A DNA stretch of 64,000 nucleotides, from the NCBI RefSeq assembly GCF_001049735.1, contig NZ_CVPC01000016.1:1-64000 (forward strand), given 5' to 3'. The DNA comes from Nereida ignava. Its GTDB lineage: Bacteria; Pseudomonadota; Alphaproteobacteria; Rhodobacterales; Rhodobacteraceae. A program made the translations under genes and the position numbers. Numbering within the stretch: position 1 is the first letter of the stretch; each line of letters starts with the position of its first letter. The notes below the pieces were generated by a model. It was not told where the DNA came from. It searched no databases and saw only the letters and a program-made list of their open reading frames with translations. Shown in pieces: positions 1 through 8,504 of this stretch.

Positions 1-70
1 CAAAAGCATACACAACTACACAAGTTACGAAAATCTGGATTAAAAATGTTTGTAATGGTTCTTTCTTTGG

Positions 71-187
71 TTTGGTGATCATAGCGCAAGTGAAACACCC
101 AGCCCCATCCCGAACCTGGCAGTTAAGCACTGTTGCGCCGATGGTACTGCGTCTTAAGGCGTGGGAGAGTAGGTCATCGCCAAACCT
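71..187 (+). rRNA. rrf: 5S ribosomal RNA
   Basis: The sequence matches the conserved alphaproteobacterial 5S rRNA pattern, with the central CCCATCCCGAAC element, the GATGGTACTGCGTCTTAAGGC segment, and complementary ends (TTTGGTG at the start, CGCCAAA at the end). It is followed by a hairpin terminator and then an initiator tRNA, the usual tail of a Rhodobacterales rRNA operon. The 16S and 23S genes lie outside the window to the left. Confidence 0.95.
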
Positions 188-227
188 AACAAAGAACCAA
201 TACTCTATATTCGATTATCATACATTA

Positions 228-261
228 GGCCGCTACGAGCTCAGCTCGTGGCGGCCTTTTT
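228..261 (+). terminator. Rho-independent terminator after 5S rRNA
   Basis: GGCCGC-TACGAGC pairs with GCTCGTG-GCGGCC around a three-base loop (13 bp with one G-T pair), followed directly by five T residues. It lies about 40 bases after the 5S gene and should end part of the rRNA transcript before the tRNA-fMet. Confidence 0.85.
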
Positions 262-517
262 GTGTCTATACCACCTGAAATCTTAGTGCGCGGTGCGAGG
301 CGTGGGGTCTGCTGCGCCGCAGCTACAGATAGCCCCCCTCTGAAACCGGCTATCCTGAGAGCCGCATCATAATCGCACCCCCTGAAATCTGCCCGTCCCA
401 ATTGACGCCATGGACCACAACGCAGCAGACCTCACCTACCTCCCCTAAACAAAATCAACCAAACCCCAAATCCGCCCTTGCAGACAACACAACCCCAAAC
501 TAAACAAACCAAGTTGG
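262..517. other. Spacer without a recognisable gene
   Basis: Non-coding spacer between the 5S terminator and the initiator tRNA. It contains C-rich, low-complexity stretches but no convincing open reading frame, hairpin or repeat. Confidence 0.6.
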
Positions 518-594
<77 letters not shown>

Positions 595-621
595 AAATAA
601 TACGCTAAATCAAACGCTTAG

Positions 622-646
622 AGCCCGACTTAATCAGTCGGGCTTT
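622..646 (+). terminator. Terminator after tRNA-fMet
   Basis: AGCCCGACT pairs perfectly with AGTCGGGCT around a short loop and is followed by a short T stretch. It should mark the end of the rRNA operon transcript. Confidence 0.75.
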
Positions 647-658
647 CTGCGTTTGTTT

Positions 659-679
659 CATGTCAACGCCATGTCAACG
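659..679. repeat. Tandem 10-bp repeat CATGTCAACG
   Basis: CATGTCAACG occurs at 659-668 and again at 670-679, one base apart, just after the tRNA-fMet terminator. Tandem short repeats beside a tRNA sometimes mark integrase arm or core sites, but no integrase or second copy pairing was identified, so the role is unknown. Confidence 0.4.
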
Positions 680-812
680 TTTGGCGAGTCGCACCCCCCG
701 ATAAGCCGTAATCGTTGGTAATCAACCGCACCCAAGGACGGTCGATGATGTTCGGGCGTATTGGAACGAATTGGTTTGGCCGGGTGATGGCTGACAATTA
801 GGTCTGCTCGCG

Positions 813-1910
813 TTACGGTACCAGCTCGTAGTTCGTGCTGCGACCGCCGGCTTCGCCCTTCCGCATCAGGCCAAGTTCAATCAAGCTCGCAATGTCGCGA
901 TTTGCACTATCCTGAGAGCACTTGGCAATTGTCGCCCATTTCGACGTGGTCATCTTACCTTCAAAGCCGTCAAGTAAACGGTTCAGAACCTTGATCTGTC
1001 GCTCGTTCAGCGGCATCGGAGCTGCGCGCTCCCAGAATTGAGCCTTAGCGACAACTGCAGCTAGTACGCTATCCGCTCCACGGATGGCGCGATCCAGGCA
1101 CGCGAGGAACCACAGAACCCACTCTGTTACGTCCGTGTCGCCCTTCTGCGTTTGCTCCAGTTGATCATAGTATGCGCTCCGTTCTGTTCGGATCTGCGCT
1201 GACATGCTGTAGAACCTCTGTGAGCTCCTCTCTGACCGCGCCAGCGCAAGATCAGCGATGGCACGAGCAATCCGTCCGTTACCATCCTCGAAGGGGTGGA
1301 TCGTCATAAACCACAGATGCGCCAGGGCCGCCTTGATTACCGGATCGGATGAAATCGGCGCGTTGAACCAGGCGAGAAATGCTTCCATCTCTGCTGCGAC
1401 CCAAAAGGCAGGTGGCGCTGTGTAATGCACGCGTTCCCGTCCGTAGGGTCCTGACACCACCTGCATCGGCCCGGTACTGTCATCGCGCCAATCCCCGACG
1501 CGGATGCGTGTCATGCCGCTGCGCCCGGTCGGAAACAGGGCGGCATGCCAGCCGAATAGGCGTTCCGCTGTCAGTGGAGCGTCGTAGTTGCGCGTCGCAT
1601 CAAGCATGACCTCGACGATGCCTTCGACGTTGCGATCTGTCGGGGGCAGGGCGCCAATGTCGATGCCAAGACGACGCGCCAGCGATGAGCGCACCTGAGT
1701 GACGTCGAGCTGTTCGCCTTCGATTTCGCTTGTCTTGACGACGTCCTGTGTCAGCGTCTGCAGCACTGCTTCCTCGCGCAGCTTGAAGCCCAGCACTTCC
1801 ATCCTGCCGATCAGTCTGCCCTGGATATGGCGCACCTCAGCTAGGTAGGCTGCGACGCGCGCGTCTTGCCAAGTAAGGTTAGGCCAGGTGTCCCGTTCCC
1901 AGGTTTGCAT
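813..1910 (-). CDS. fic: Fic family protein adenylyltransferase (class II, winged-helix C-terminus)
   Basis: A Fic domain enzyme, expected to transfer AMP (or another nucleotide) to a target protein hydroxyl. The catalytic motif HPFEDGNGR is at about residues 205-213, complete. An inhibitory helix motif of the (S/T)xxxE(G/N) type, TSEIEG, lies at residues 60-65 before the Fic core, which makes it class II, self-inhibited. The N-terminus resembles the DUF4172 region usual in this subgroup, and the last 80 residues look like a winged-helix domain. I chose the ATG at 1910 (365 aa) over the upstream ATG at 1964, because homologues begin near this point and because all four operator-like octamers then fall upstream. 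The C-terminal DNA-binding domain suggests autoregulation. The target is unknown. Confidence 0.85.
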   Translation of the reverse strand: MQTWERDTWPNLTWQDARVAAYLAEVRHIQGRLIGRMEVLGFKLREEAVLQTLTQDVVKTSEIEGEQLDVTQVRSSLARRLGIDIGALPPTDRNVEGIVEVMLDATRNYDAPLTAERLFGWHAALFPTGRSGMTRIRVGDWRDDSTGPMQVVSGPYGRERVHYTAPPAFWVAAEMEAFLAWFNAPISSDPVIKAALAHLWFMTIHPFEDGNGRIARAIADLALARSERSSQRFYSMSAQIRTERSAYYDQLEQTQKGDTDVTEWVLWFLACLDRAIRGADSVLAAVVAKAQFWERAAPMPLNERQIKVLNRLLDGFEGKMTTSKWATIAKCSQDSANRDIASLIELGLMRKGEAGGRSTNYELVP

Positions 1911-1913
1911 CAC

Positions 1914-2013
1914 ATTCTCCGCAAAATTTGCAGGGATGATCCGACTTTTTCTCCGCACTGGCAAGAGTAAAAGCCGTAGTATTTGCGGAGAATAGGGGGG
2001 ATCAATCTCCGCA
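1914..2013. promoter_or_regulatory. Cluster of four TCTCCGCA boxes upstream of fic
   Basis: TCTCCGCA occurs on the plus strand at 1916-1923, 1950-1957 and 2006-2013, and inverted as TGCGGAGA at 1984-1991. The first and the inverted copy extend to a perfect 12-bp inverted repeat (ATTCTCCGCAAA at 1914-1925, TTTGCGGAGAAT at 1982-1993). The cluster fills the space just before the chosen fic start. It is probably an operator, plausibly bound by the winged helix of Fic itself; that link is inference. Confidence 0.6.
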
Positions 2014-2094
2014 CAACAAGCTAGTTGTGCTCGTGATCAAGGCTAATAGTATAAAGTTTGCACACAGAGATATGCTTTTTGGCGACGCTGACGG

Positions 2095-2607
2095 TCAAAC
2101 AGTCCGCAACTGATCCGCCCCAACTGCAACACGGGTCTGACCACCCATGATCTCCATCAGGACCCAAACCCGCCGATCTGGCGCGATTGTTTCCACCTCT
2201 GCCACAAAATTTGCAAAAGGTCCCTTGGTCAACATCACCTGGTCTCCAGGCTTCAAGAGCTTTGGCGGCAGCAATTTGCCCTTTGCGTCACAGCGCAACA
2301 TCAGCTGCGAGACCAGGTCCAGCGGCACAGCCGTCGGCTCCTTGCCGAAACTCACAAGCCGCGTGATGCCATGGGTCGAGTTAACTGTGCGCCAGAACCC
2401 GCGGGTCACATCGAAGGCCACGAAGATGTAGCCCGGAAACAGTGGCCGCATGGCAGTGACGTACTTGCCGTTCCGCGGGCGCGTTTCCTCTTCCATCGGC
2501 AGGAAGGTGTTGAAGCCCTGGCGCTTGAGGTTCTTATCCGCGATGTTGGCGCAGTTCGGCTTAAGTTGCGCCAGAAACCAGTTTGTGCCGCGATCGTGAA
2601 ATGTCAT
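2095..2607 (-). CDS. NusG/RfaH-like specialised transcription antiterminator
   Basis: A 170-residue NusG paralogue. Residues 8-105 form the NGN domain, recognisable by the WFLAQLKP start, the RPLFPGYIFV strand-turn and the VSFGKEP segment; residues 118-150 form a KOW domain beginning LKPGDQV. Paralogues of this kind (RfaH, LoaP, UpxY) ride on RNA polymerase and suppress termination in long polysaccharide operons. It sits 4.3 kb before a 25-kb polysaccharide locus, on the opposite strand, so that locus is its likely target. Sites resembling the RfaH ops element lie ahead of two transcription units of the locus. The housekeeping NusG would be encoded near secE elsewhere. Confidence 0.85.
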   Translation of the reverse strand: MTFHDRGTNWFLAQLKPNCANIADKNLKRQGFNTFLPMEEETRPRNGKYVTAMRPLFPGYIFVAFDVTRGFWRTVNSTHGITRLVSFGKEPTAVPLDLVSQLMLRCDAKGKLLPPKLLKPGDQVMLTKGPFANFVAEVETIAPDRRVWVLMEIMGGQTRVAVGADQLRTV

Positions 2608-2822
2608 TTTGCAACCTAGTTAATGTAATTTCCACACCTATCGCTCAAATTCGAACGCATGCAAGTAAGGTTTTCCGGGTGCGATGCGATAATTTGATGA
2701 AGGAGACTGCGCACCTCGCCCTCAGAGCATTGATATAATGAGATAATCCAGCACTATCAGCTTGATACACTTTGCGACCCGAGCAAACGTCCGACCGACA
2801 GACACACAGATCGGAGGCTGAG

Positions 2823-4373
2823 TTGGACGGGAGTGGCGAGATTACCGAGTTTCGGGCGGCGCAATATGTGCGCATGTCGACGGAGCATCAGCAGTATTCA
2901 ACCCACAACCAGTCCGACAAGATCCGCGAATATGCCGAAAAGCGCGGCATCGAAATCATCAAGACCTACGCCGATGACGGCAAGAGCGGCCTTTCTATCG
3001 GCGGACGCGCCGCCCTGCAGCAGCTGATCGCGGATGTGGAATCTGGCGCGGCCGACTTCAACGTGATCCTGGTATATGACGTCAGCCGCTGGGGCCGTTT
3101 CCAGGATGCGGATGAGAGCGCCTATTACGAATACATCTGCAAGCGCGCCGGCATCAACGTCGCCTATTGCGCCGAGCAGTTCGAGAACGACGGCTCGCCC
3201 GTCTCAACCATCGTCAAGGGCGTCAAACGTGCGATGGCCGGCGAATACAGCCGGGAGCTTTCGGTCAAGGTCTTCGCCGGCCAATGCCGCCTAATTGAGC
3301 TGGGCTTCCGTCAAGGTGGCGCGGCAGGCTTCGGGCTGCGCCGGGTTCTCGTAAACGAGCGCGGCCAGATCAAGGGCGAGCTGAAGCGCGGTGAGCACAA
3401 ATCGCTGCAAACAGATCGCGTGATCCTGATGCCCGGGCCCGACGAGGAAGTGGCTTGGGTCAACAAGATGTATCGCTGGCTGATCGAGGAGGACCTTTCT
3501 TTCCGCGAGATTGCCGATCGCCTGAACGGAGAAGGTGTCAAAACCGATCTGGACCGCCCCTGGAATTCTGGCACGGTGCGCACGGTTCTGACCAACGAGA
3601 AATACATCGGCAACAACGTCTACAACCGCTCCTCCTTCAAGCTGAAGAAGCTGCATGTGGAAAACCCACCCGATATGTGGGTGCGCAAGGAAGGCGCCTT
3701 CGAGGGGATTGTACCGCTCGAGTTTTTCCTGACGGCGCAGGAGATCATCACGGCACGGTCGGCGCGCCTGTCAGACGAAGAGCTGCTGGATCATTTGAAA
3801 CGGCTTTATGCAGACGCGGGCCAGCTTTCTGGCGTGTTGATCGATCAGACGCCCGACATGCCGTCCTCATCAGCCTATCGAAACCGCTTCGGGTCTCTGG
3901 CCCGGGCCTATGAGATGATTGGTTATCGCTCGGACCGGGATCAGGAACGCATCGCGCTCAACAAGCGCCTGCGCGGGATGCATCCGGAGATCATAGCGCG
4001 CACTGAGGCGGCAATTGCCGAGGTGGGTGGCACAGTTGCGCGTGATCCTAAGACCGATTTGCTGACCATAAATGACGAGATGGTCGTCAGCTTAGTGCTG
4101 GCGCGATGCCAGCCTCAGGGCGACGGACGGCTACGCTGGAGAATCCGCTTTGACCCGATGCGCTATCAGGCCGACGTCACGCTGGCGGTCCGGCTTGACC
4201 CCGACAACCGCGACGAGCTCGATTACTACCTGCTGCCCTGGCTCGATCTACCCCGGCAGGAAATCCGCCTTTGCAACCGCACCAGCATCGCCTTTGAGGC
4301 CTTCCGGTTTGAGGATCTCGGCTTTTTCTACGGAATGGCAGAACGGGTCGGCATTCGCCGGAAATGGGGATGA
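2823..4373 (+). CDS. Large serine recombinase (resolvase/invertase N-terminus plus recombinase domain)
   Basis: A serine site-specific recombinase of about 516 residues. The catalytic region carries YVRMST with the nucleophile at Ser19, and the DVSRWGRFQD helix typical of the family follows near residue 90. A DUF/Recombinase domain with the GYxxxxxVxxxxSxxxLF-like helices and a conserved block ending near residue 270 comes after it. The TTG at 2823 is chosen because GGAGG (2813-2817) precedes it by five bases; the open frame begins at another TTG, 2772. It heads an operon with two ParB-like genes. No zinc ribbon coiled-coil of the phiC31 type is obvious. The substrate sites are unknown. Confidence 0.85.
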   Translation: MDGSGEITEFRAAQYVRMSTEHQQYSTHNQSDKIREYAEKRGIEIIKTYADDGKSGLSIGGRAALQQLIADVESGAADFNVILVYDVSRWGRFQDADESAYYEYICKRAGINVAYCAEQFENDGSPVSTIVKGVKRAMAGEYSRELSVKVFAGQCRLIELGFRQGGAAGFGLRRVLVNERGQIKGELKRGEHKSLQTDRVILMPGPDEEVAWVNKMYRWLIEEDLSFREIADRLNGEGVKTDLDRPWNSGTVRTVLTNEKYIGNNVYNRSSFKLKKLHVENPPDMWVRKEGAFEGIVPLEFFLTAQEIITARSARLSDEELLDHLKRLYADAGQLSGVLIDQTPDMPSSSAYRNRFGSLARAYEMIGYRSDRDQERIALNKRLRGMHPEIIARTEAAIAEVGGTVARDPKTDLLTINDEMVVSLVLARCQPQGDGRLRWRIRFDPMRYQADVTLAVRLDPDNRDELDYYLLPWLDLPRQEIRLCNRTSIAFEAFRFEDLGFFYGMAERVGIRRKWG

Positions 4374-4442
4374 GGCCTTGATGATGGAAATCGGAAGGAG
4401 AACACAACATGAACAATTGCGCTAAAAGAGGAAGCGAACCCT

Positions 4443-5324
4443 ATGATGACTGACACACCCGAGAGCGTCACGCTCGTCCCCATCGACCGGATCGAGGTCC
4501 TGAACTCCCGGGACCGCAATATGAAGGTCTTTGAAGAGATAGTTGAAAACATCCGTTCCATCGGCTTGAAAAAGCCGATCACCGTGACAGAGCGCGAAGG
4601 TGCCGATGGGGCGCCCGCCTATTTGCTGGTCTGTGGCGAAGGACGATTGAATGCCTTTCGGCTGCTGGGTGAAAGCCACATCCCGGCGCTGGTGGTCAAT
4701 GTGACCGATGAAGACGCCTTCATCATGTCGCTCGCCGAAAACATTGCCCGGCGGGGCCATCGGCCGCTGGAGATCCTGGCCGACATCGAGCTGTTGCTGG
4801 CGCGGGATTACAGCATCGACGACATCATCACTCGAACGGGGCTTTCCGAGAAATACGTTCGGGACATCGTTTTCTTGCTGGAAAAGGGTGAGGAGCGCCT
4901 GATCGAGGCGGTGCAAAACGGGACCATTCCGCTGACCACCGCTCTCGAAATCGCCCGCGCCAAGCATGACGATGAAAACCTCGGCGACATGCTGGAAGAG
5001 GCCTATAAGACCGGCCAACTCAAAGGGCACCAGATCACGGATGCCAAGCGGCTTATTGAAAAGCGCCGGGAAAAGGGCCCGAAAACCGGTGGTGATCGCC
5101 CGAAACTGCCAAACTCGGCGCATTCGCTGGTGAAGACATACCAGCGCGAGGTCGCCCGCCAACACAAGCTGATGCTGAAGGCCGATCACGCGCATCAGCA
5201 ACTGCTCTTGGTGGTCCAAGGACTGAAACGCCTCTTTGCCGATGAGCACTTCGTGACGCTCCTGCGCGCCGAGGGCCTCGACAGCCTGCCGAAATACCTC
5301 GCCGACCGCATTGAAACCGCCTGA
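4443..5324 (+). CDS. ParB-like nuclease/CTPase domain protein
   Basis: A 293-residue ParB/Spo0J-type protein. The N-terminal ParB fold carries the GEGR element (CTP-binding motif 2 region, about residue 65) and a helix with ENIARRGHRPLE corresponding to the ENxxRR motif. A helix-turn-helix follows around residues 125-150 (DDIITRTGLSEKYV). The region after residue 200 is basic and probably helical. Start ATG 4443 has GAGGAAG upstream. The gene lies 69 bases after the recombinase and 20 bases before the next ParB-like gene. A partition function is possible but no ParA partner is encoded here, so a role in recombination or regulation of the element is equally plausible. Confidence 0.8.
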   Translation: MMTDTPESVTLVPIDRIEVLNSRDRNMKVFEEIVENIRSIGLKKPITVTEREGADGAPAYLLVCGEGRLNAFRLLGESHIPALVVNVTDEDAFIMSLAENIARRGHRPLEILADIELLLARDYSIDDIITRTGLSEKYVRDIVFLLEKGEERLIEAVQNGTIPLTTALEIARAKHDDENLGDMLEEAYKTGQLKGHQITDAKRLIEKRREKGPKTGGDRPKLPNSAHSLVKTYQREVARQHKLMLKADHAHQQLLLVVQGLKRLFADEHFVTLLRAEGLDSLPKYLADRIETA

Positions 5325-5344
5325 AACCCGAAAAGGAACATACG

Positions 5345-6442
5345 ATGAATGACCTCAGCACTGTGAAGCCACTTTACCCGGGCGCTTTCCCCCAGCCAGA
5401 CAGCGATGAAAACGACGCGCCGTATCCCAAGGCCCCGTTGAACCTGACGCTCGGGTTTGATCTGGAAACCTTCCAGATCCCGCTTGAGGAGCTGATGCCC
5501 TCGAAAAAGGTTCCCGACGGCGTGATGACAACACGCAAGTTCAAGCAGATTGTCTCCTCGATCCGGGAAATTGGGTTGATTGAGCCGCTCTCGGTGATCA
5601 AGCCAGATCCGGATGCTGCGGGGTTTCTACTGCTTGATGGCAATCTGAGGGTGCTGGCGCTGAAGGAATTGGGCCAGGACACCGCGCCTTGCCTCATTGC
5701 CAAGGATTTTGAGACCTACACCTACAATCACCGGATCAACCGGCTCTCAACCGTGCAGGAGCACTACATGCTGCGGCGCGCGATCGACAAAGGTGTCAGC
5801 AAGGAACGACTTGCGCGGGCCTTCAATGTGAACCTCTCGACCATTAACAGCCGGATTAACCTGCTGCACGGGATCTGCCCCAAGGCGGTGGAACTGCTGC
5901 AGGACCACCAGTTCACTCCGGACGTGACGCGGCACCTACGCAAGATGAAGGCCGCCCGGCAGATCGAGGCGGTGGAATTGATGATAGCCGCAAATACGAT
6001 CACCGCCGCCCACGCGGACGCCCTCCTGAAGGCCACGCCGCCGGAACAGCGCACCGACTACAAGCCACCACAGCCGGAACAACCGACAGGCGACCCGCTG
6101 GAGCAAATCGTCAAGCTTGAGAGAGAGATGAGCCAGGTGCAGGAAAAGTACAAGCATGCCGAAGAAAACTACGGGTCCGAGCTGCTGAACCTGGTCGTCG
6201 CCAAAGGCTACCTGAAAAAGCTGATGGAAAACGAGGCGGTGCGCTCCTACGTGGCGCGGCATGCATCCGAGATCCTCGAGCAGTTCGACCTGGTGCTGAA
6301 CACGGTCAGTATGGAGGAGGCAGTCGAACAGGCCGAACGGGAGGAAGGACCAATCGCCGCCGAAGCGACAGCACACACCCAAATGGCGAAAGACGACAGT
6401 GACGCAGCGCCGGCCCCTGGAATGGATGGCCAACTCGGATGA
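5345..6442 (+). CDS. RepB-like plasmid partition family protein
   Basis: A 365-residue relative of plasmid partitioning protein RepB. A ParB-like N-terminal domain holds LLLDGNLRVLALKELG (residues about 97-112), where the usual GERR is replaced by DGNLR. A helix-turn-helix follows near residue 150-175 (KERLARAFNVNLSTINSRI). The rest is a RepB C-terminal-type helical region with a predicted coiled coil after residue 255. The start ATG has AAGGAAC in front. Together with the recombinase and the other ParB-like gene it forms a three-gene operon. Absence of RepA and RepC shows this is not a repABC replicon in itself. Confidence 0.8.
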   Translation: MNDLSTVKPLYPGAFPQPDSDENDAPYPKAPLNLTLGFDLETFQIPLEELMPSKKVPDGVMTTRKFKQIVSSIREIGLIEPLSVIKPDPDAAGFLLLDGNLRVLALKELGQDTAPCLIAKDFETYTYNHRINRLSTVQEHYMLRRAIDKGVSKERLARAFNVNLSTINSRINLLHGICPKAVELLQDHQFTPDVTRHLRKMKAARQIEAVELMIAANTITAAHADALLKATPPEQRTDYKPPQPEQPTGDPLEQIVKLEREMSQVQEKYKHAEENYGSELLNLVVAKGYLKKLMENEAVRSYVARHASEILEQFDLVLNTVSMEEAVEQAEREEGPIAAEATAHTQMAKDDSDAAPAPGMDGQLG

Positions 6443-6868
6443 CGGGCTCGTCCCGGGGTCAGATTGTAGTAGATCTGCCAAAGTGACTTATTTCCGAGCG
6501 ACATAAGGCCGAGTCTCATGGGTCAGCCGCCATGCACCGCTCGGTGCCGACGATCAGCGGCGGTGATGAACCAGCCTTGTGCTGACGGGGTCGTTCAGTT
6601 ATGAGCTTGTCACATATTCAGGTTCTCTGATAGTGGCGCGGTTGAAGGTCCGCCGATGTCCTCAGAGTGAGTGAGGTCCGCCTCTAGTTGGGCCTGCACC
6701 TGTGGGTTAGTGGCTACTTCATCGTCCGAACTGACGAAAACATCTGAAATTGTGAAATTCCCTCTTGTTTGCGCATGCAGCATTTGTTACCGCTCAAAGA
6801 TGAACGATGTGGAATCTATTTTCAACGTCATCTTTGCATCCAACAAGGCGCCCTGCGGGCAGTTCTTG
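6443..6868. other. Spacer without a recognisable gene; leader of the polysaccharide locus
   Basis: About 430 bases with no convincing reading frame. It likely contains the promoter of the polysaccharide locus and a long untranslated leader, and may include eroded mobile element sequence; no intact transposase remnant or terminal repeats were recognised. Confidence 0.5.
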
Positions 6869-6880
6869 TGCGGTAGCCTG
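6869..6880 (+). promoter_or_regulatory. ops-like element before the first polysaccharide gene
   Basis: TGCGGTAGCCTG matches the enterobacterial RfaH recruitment element GGCGGTAGCGTG at 10 of 12 positions, including the GCGGTAGC core. It lies 14 bases before the start of the MarR-type gene. With a NusG/RfaH paralogue encoded nearby, it is a reasonable candidate loading site. The ops sequence is established for Enterobacteria only, so extension to this organism is inference. Confidence 0.4.
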
Positions 6881-6894
6881 AGAAAATCTCAAAT

Positions 6895-7254
6895 ATGACT
6901 AGCAAGCGCACCAAACTGCAGGAAGACACGCATTTTCGCGTGCTCCGCCTCCTGCAAGAAAACCCAGAAATGTCCCAGCGAGAGCTGGCTGAGGCGGTTG
7001 GTGTCAGTGTCGGTGGAATACATTACGTTTTGAACGCCCTGATCGAAAAAGGTCTGGTGAAACTGGGGAATTTCACGGCGGCGGAAGACAAACGCCGATA
7101 TGCCTACGTTTTGACGCCGAGAGGTATCGCGCGGAAGGTAGCACTGACGCGAGCATTTCTGGTCAGGAAGATGGAAGAGTACGAGGGGCTCAAGGAAGAG
7201 ATCGAGTCGCTTCAAGTCGAGCTCGATGCCAACGCTGAAAAGAAGCTGTCCTGA
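6895..7254 (+). CDS. MarR family EPS-associated transcriptional regulator
   Basis: A 119-residue winged-helix protein of the MarR-like type found at the head of exopolysaccharide loci. The HTH spans roughly residues 12-65 (NPEMSQRELAEAVGVSVGGI then LNALIEKGLVK), the wing follows to residue 85 (YVLTPRGIARK), and the C-terminal 30 residues are charged and coiled-coil-like. It is the first gene of the plus-strand polysaccharide locus and probably regulates it. The effector is unknown. Confidence 0.8.
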   Translation: MTSKRTKLQEDTHFRVLRLLQENPEMSQRELAEAVGVSVGGIHYVLNALIEKGLVKLGNFTAAEDKRRYAYVLTPRGIARKVALTRAFLVRKMEEYEGLKEEIESLQVELDANAEKKLS

Positions 7255-7365
7255 TCGCATTCGCAACTCGCTTGGCGGGGCATCTCTCACGAGGAACGGC
7301 GAAGTACTGCTCGGGCAGAGTTTGATTGCAGGCAGCGTCCACAAAAAATAGAATTTGAGGATCCA

Positions 7366-8493
7366 ATGAAAAAAGTATTGCTGGTCTTTGGGACGCGGCC
7401 AGAAGCCATCAAGATGGCGCCAGTTTATGAAGCACTCAGGGCAAATCCCGGCCTTGATGTGCGGGTGGCTGTCACTGCCCAGCACCGCGAGATGCTGGAC
7501 CAGGTTCTGCGTCTGTTTGGGATCGAACCCGAATACGATCTGAACGTGATGAAACCTGGGCAGGGGCTCACCGAGATCACCGCGGCGGTGCTTGCTGGGC
7601 TCAAGCCGGTGCTGGAAGAGTTTTCGCCAGATTTGCTACTGGTCCACGGAGACACGACAACAACGTTGTCGGCCTCGCTCGCGGCCTATTATCAGCAGAT
7701 TCCGGTGGGCCATGTCGAGGCGGGGCTGCGGACCGGCAACATCTATTCGCCCTGGCCTGAAGAGATAAACCGTAAGGTCACTGGCGCTATTGCTCGGCTC
7801 CACTTCGCTCCGACAGAAAAGGCCGCTGCGAACCTGAAATTCGAGGGCGTCGAAGAAGACCAGATTTCGATTACTGGAAATACCGTCATCGACGCATTGC
7901 TTGAGGTGGTTGAGAGACTCGAGAACGATCCACAGCAGAGCTCAGCATTCGACACTAAATTCGGGATTGATCCGACCAAGCGACTGATCCTTGTGACGGG
8001 GCATCGTCGGGAGAGCTTTGGGGGCGGCTTCGAGCGTATTTGCTCTGCACTTGCCACCATAGCGAAGAGGGAAGACGTCCAGATCATCTATCCGGTGCAC
8101 CTGAACCCGAATGTTAAGGGCCCTGTCGAGATCAGCCTCGGTGAGCTTGAGCGTGTTAAACTCATTGCGCCGCAGGATTATCTGCCTTTTGTGCATCTGA
8201 TGCGTCGCGCAGACATAATACTGACTGACTCAGGCGGAGTGCAGGAAGAAGCCCCGTCGCTCGGCAAACCTGTGCTCGTAATGCGAGACACCACAGAACG
8301 GCCGGAGGCAGTGGACGCCGGCACGGTCAAGTTGGTGGGTACTGATGCCGATCTGATCGTACGAGAAACGAGTAGGCTCCTCGACGATCAAGCCGCCTAC
8401 GACGCGATGTCGCGCGCGCATAATCCCTACGGCGTCGGGTTGGCCTCTCAGAGGATCCGCGATGCCGCTTTGTCATTTCTTACGATCGACTAG
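7366..8493 (+). CDS. wecB: UDP-N-acetylglucosamine 2-epimerase (non-hydrolysing)
   Basis: Interconverts UDP-GlcNAc and UDP-ManNAc in the cytoplasm. At 375 residues it is full length for WecB/MnaA. The [11 protein letters not shown] signature is at residues 9-19; catalytic acids correspond to Asp96 (HGDTTTT), Glu118 (HVEAG) and Glu132 (PEEINR); the UDP-binding block [15 protein letters not shown] is in the second Rossmann domain. GAGG precedes the ATG by six bases. The next gene, 11 bases on, encodes the dehydrogenase that oxidises UDP-ManNAc, so the pair makes UDP-ManNAcA. Confidence 0.95.
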   Translation: MKKVLLVFGTRPEAIKMAPVYEALRANPGLDVRVAVTAQHREMLDQVLRLFGIEPEYDLNVMKPGQGLTEITAAVLAGLKPVLEEFSPDLLLVHGDTTTTLSASLAAYYQQIPVGHVEAGLRTGNIYSPWPEEINRKVTGAIARLHFAPTEKAAANLKFEGVEEDQISITGNTVIDALLEVVERLENDPQQSSAFDTKFGIDPTKRLILVTGHRRESFGGGFERICSALATIAKREDVQIIYPVHLNPNVKGPVEISLGELERVKLIAPQDYLPFVHLMRRADIILTDSGGVQEEAPSLGKPVLVMRDTTERPEAVDAGTVKLVGTDADLIVRETSRLLDDQAAYDAMSRAHNPYGVGLASQRIRDAALSFLTID

Positions 8494-8504
8494 GATTAGC
8501 AATA

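Noticed and set aside
72-278. A 68-residue open frame at the window start
   Set aside because: It lies on the 5S rRNA gene and its terminator.
6443-6894. A remnant insertion sequence in the spacer before the MarR gene
   Set aside because: No transposase fragment, terminal inverted repeats or target duplication could be recognised.
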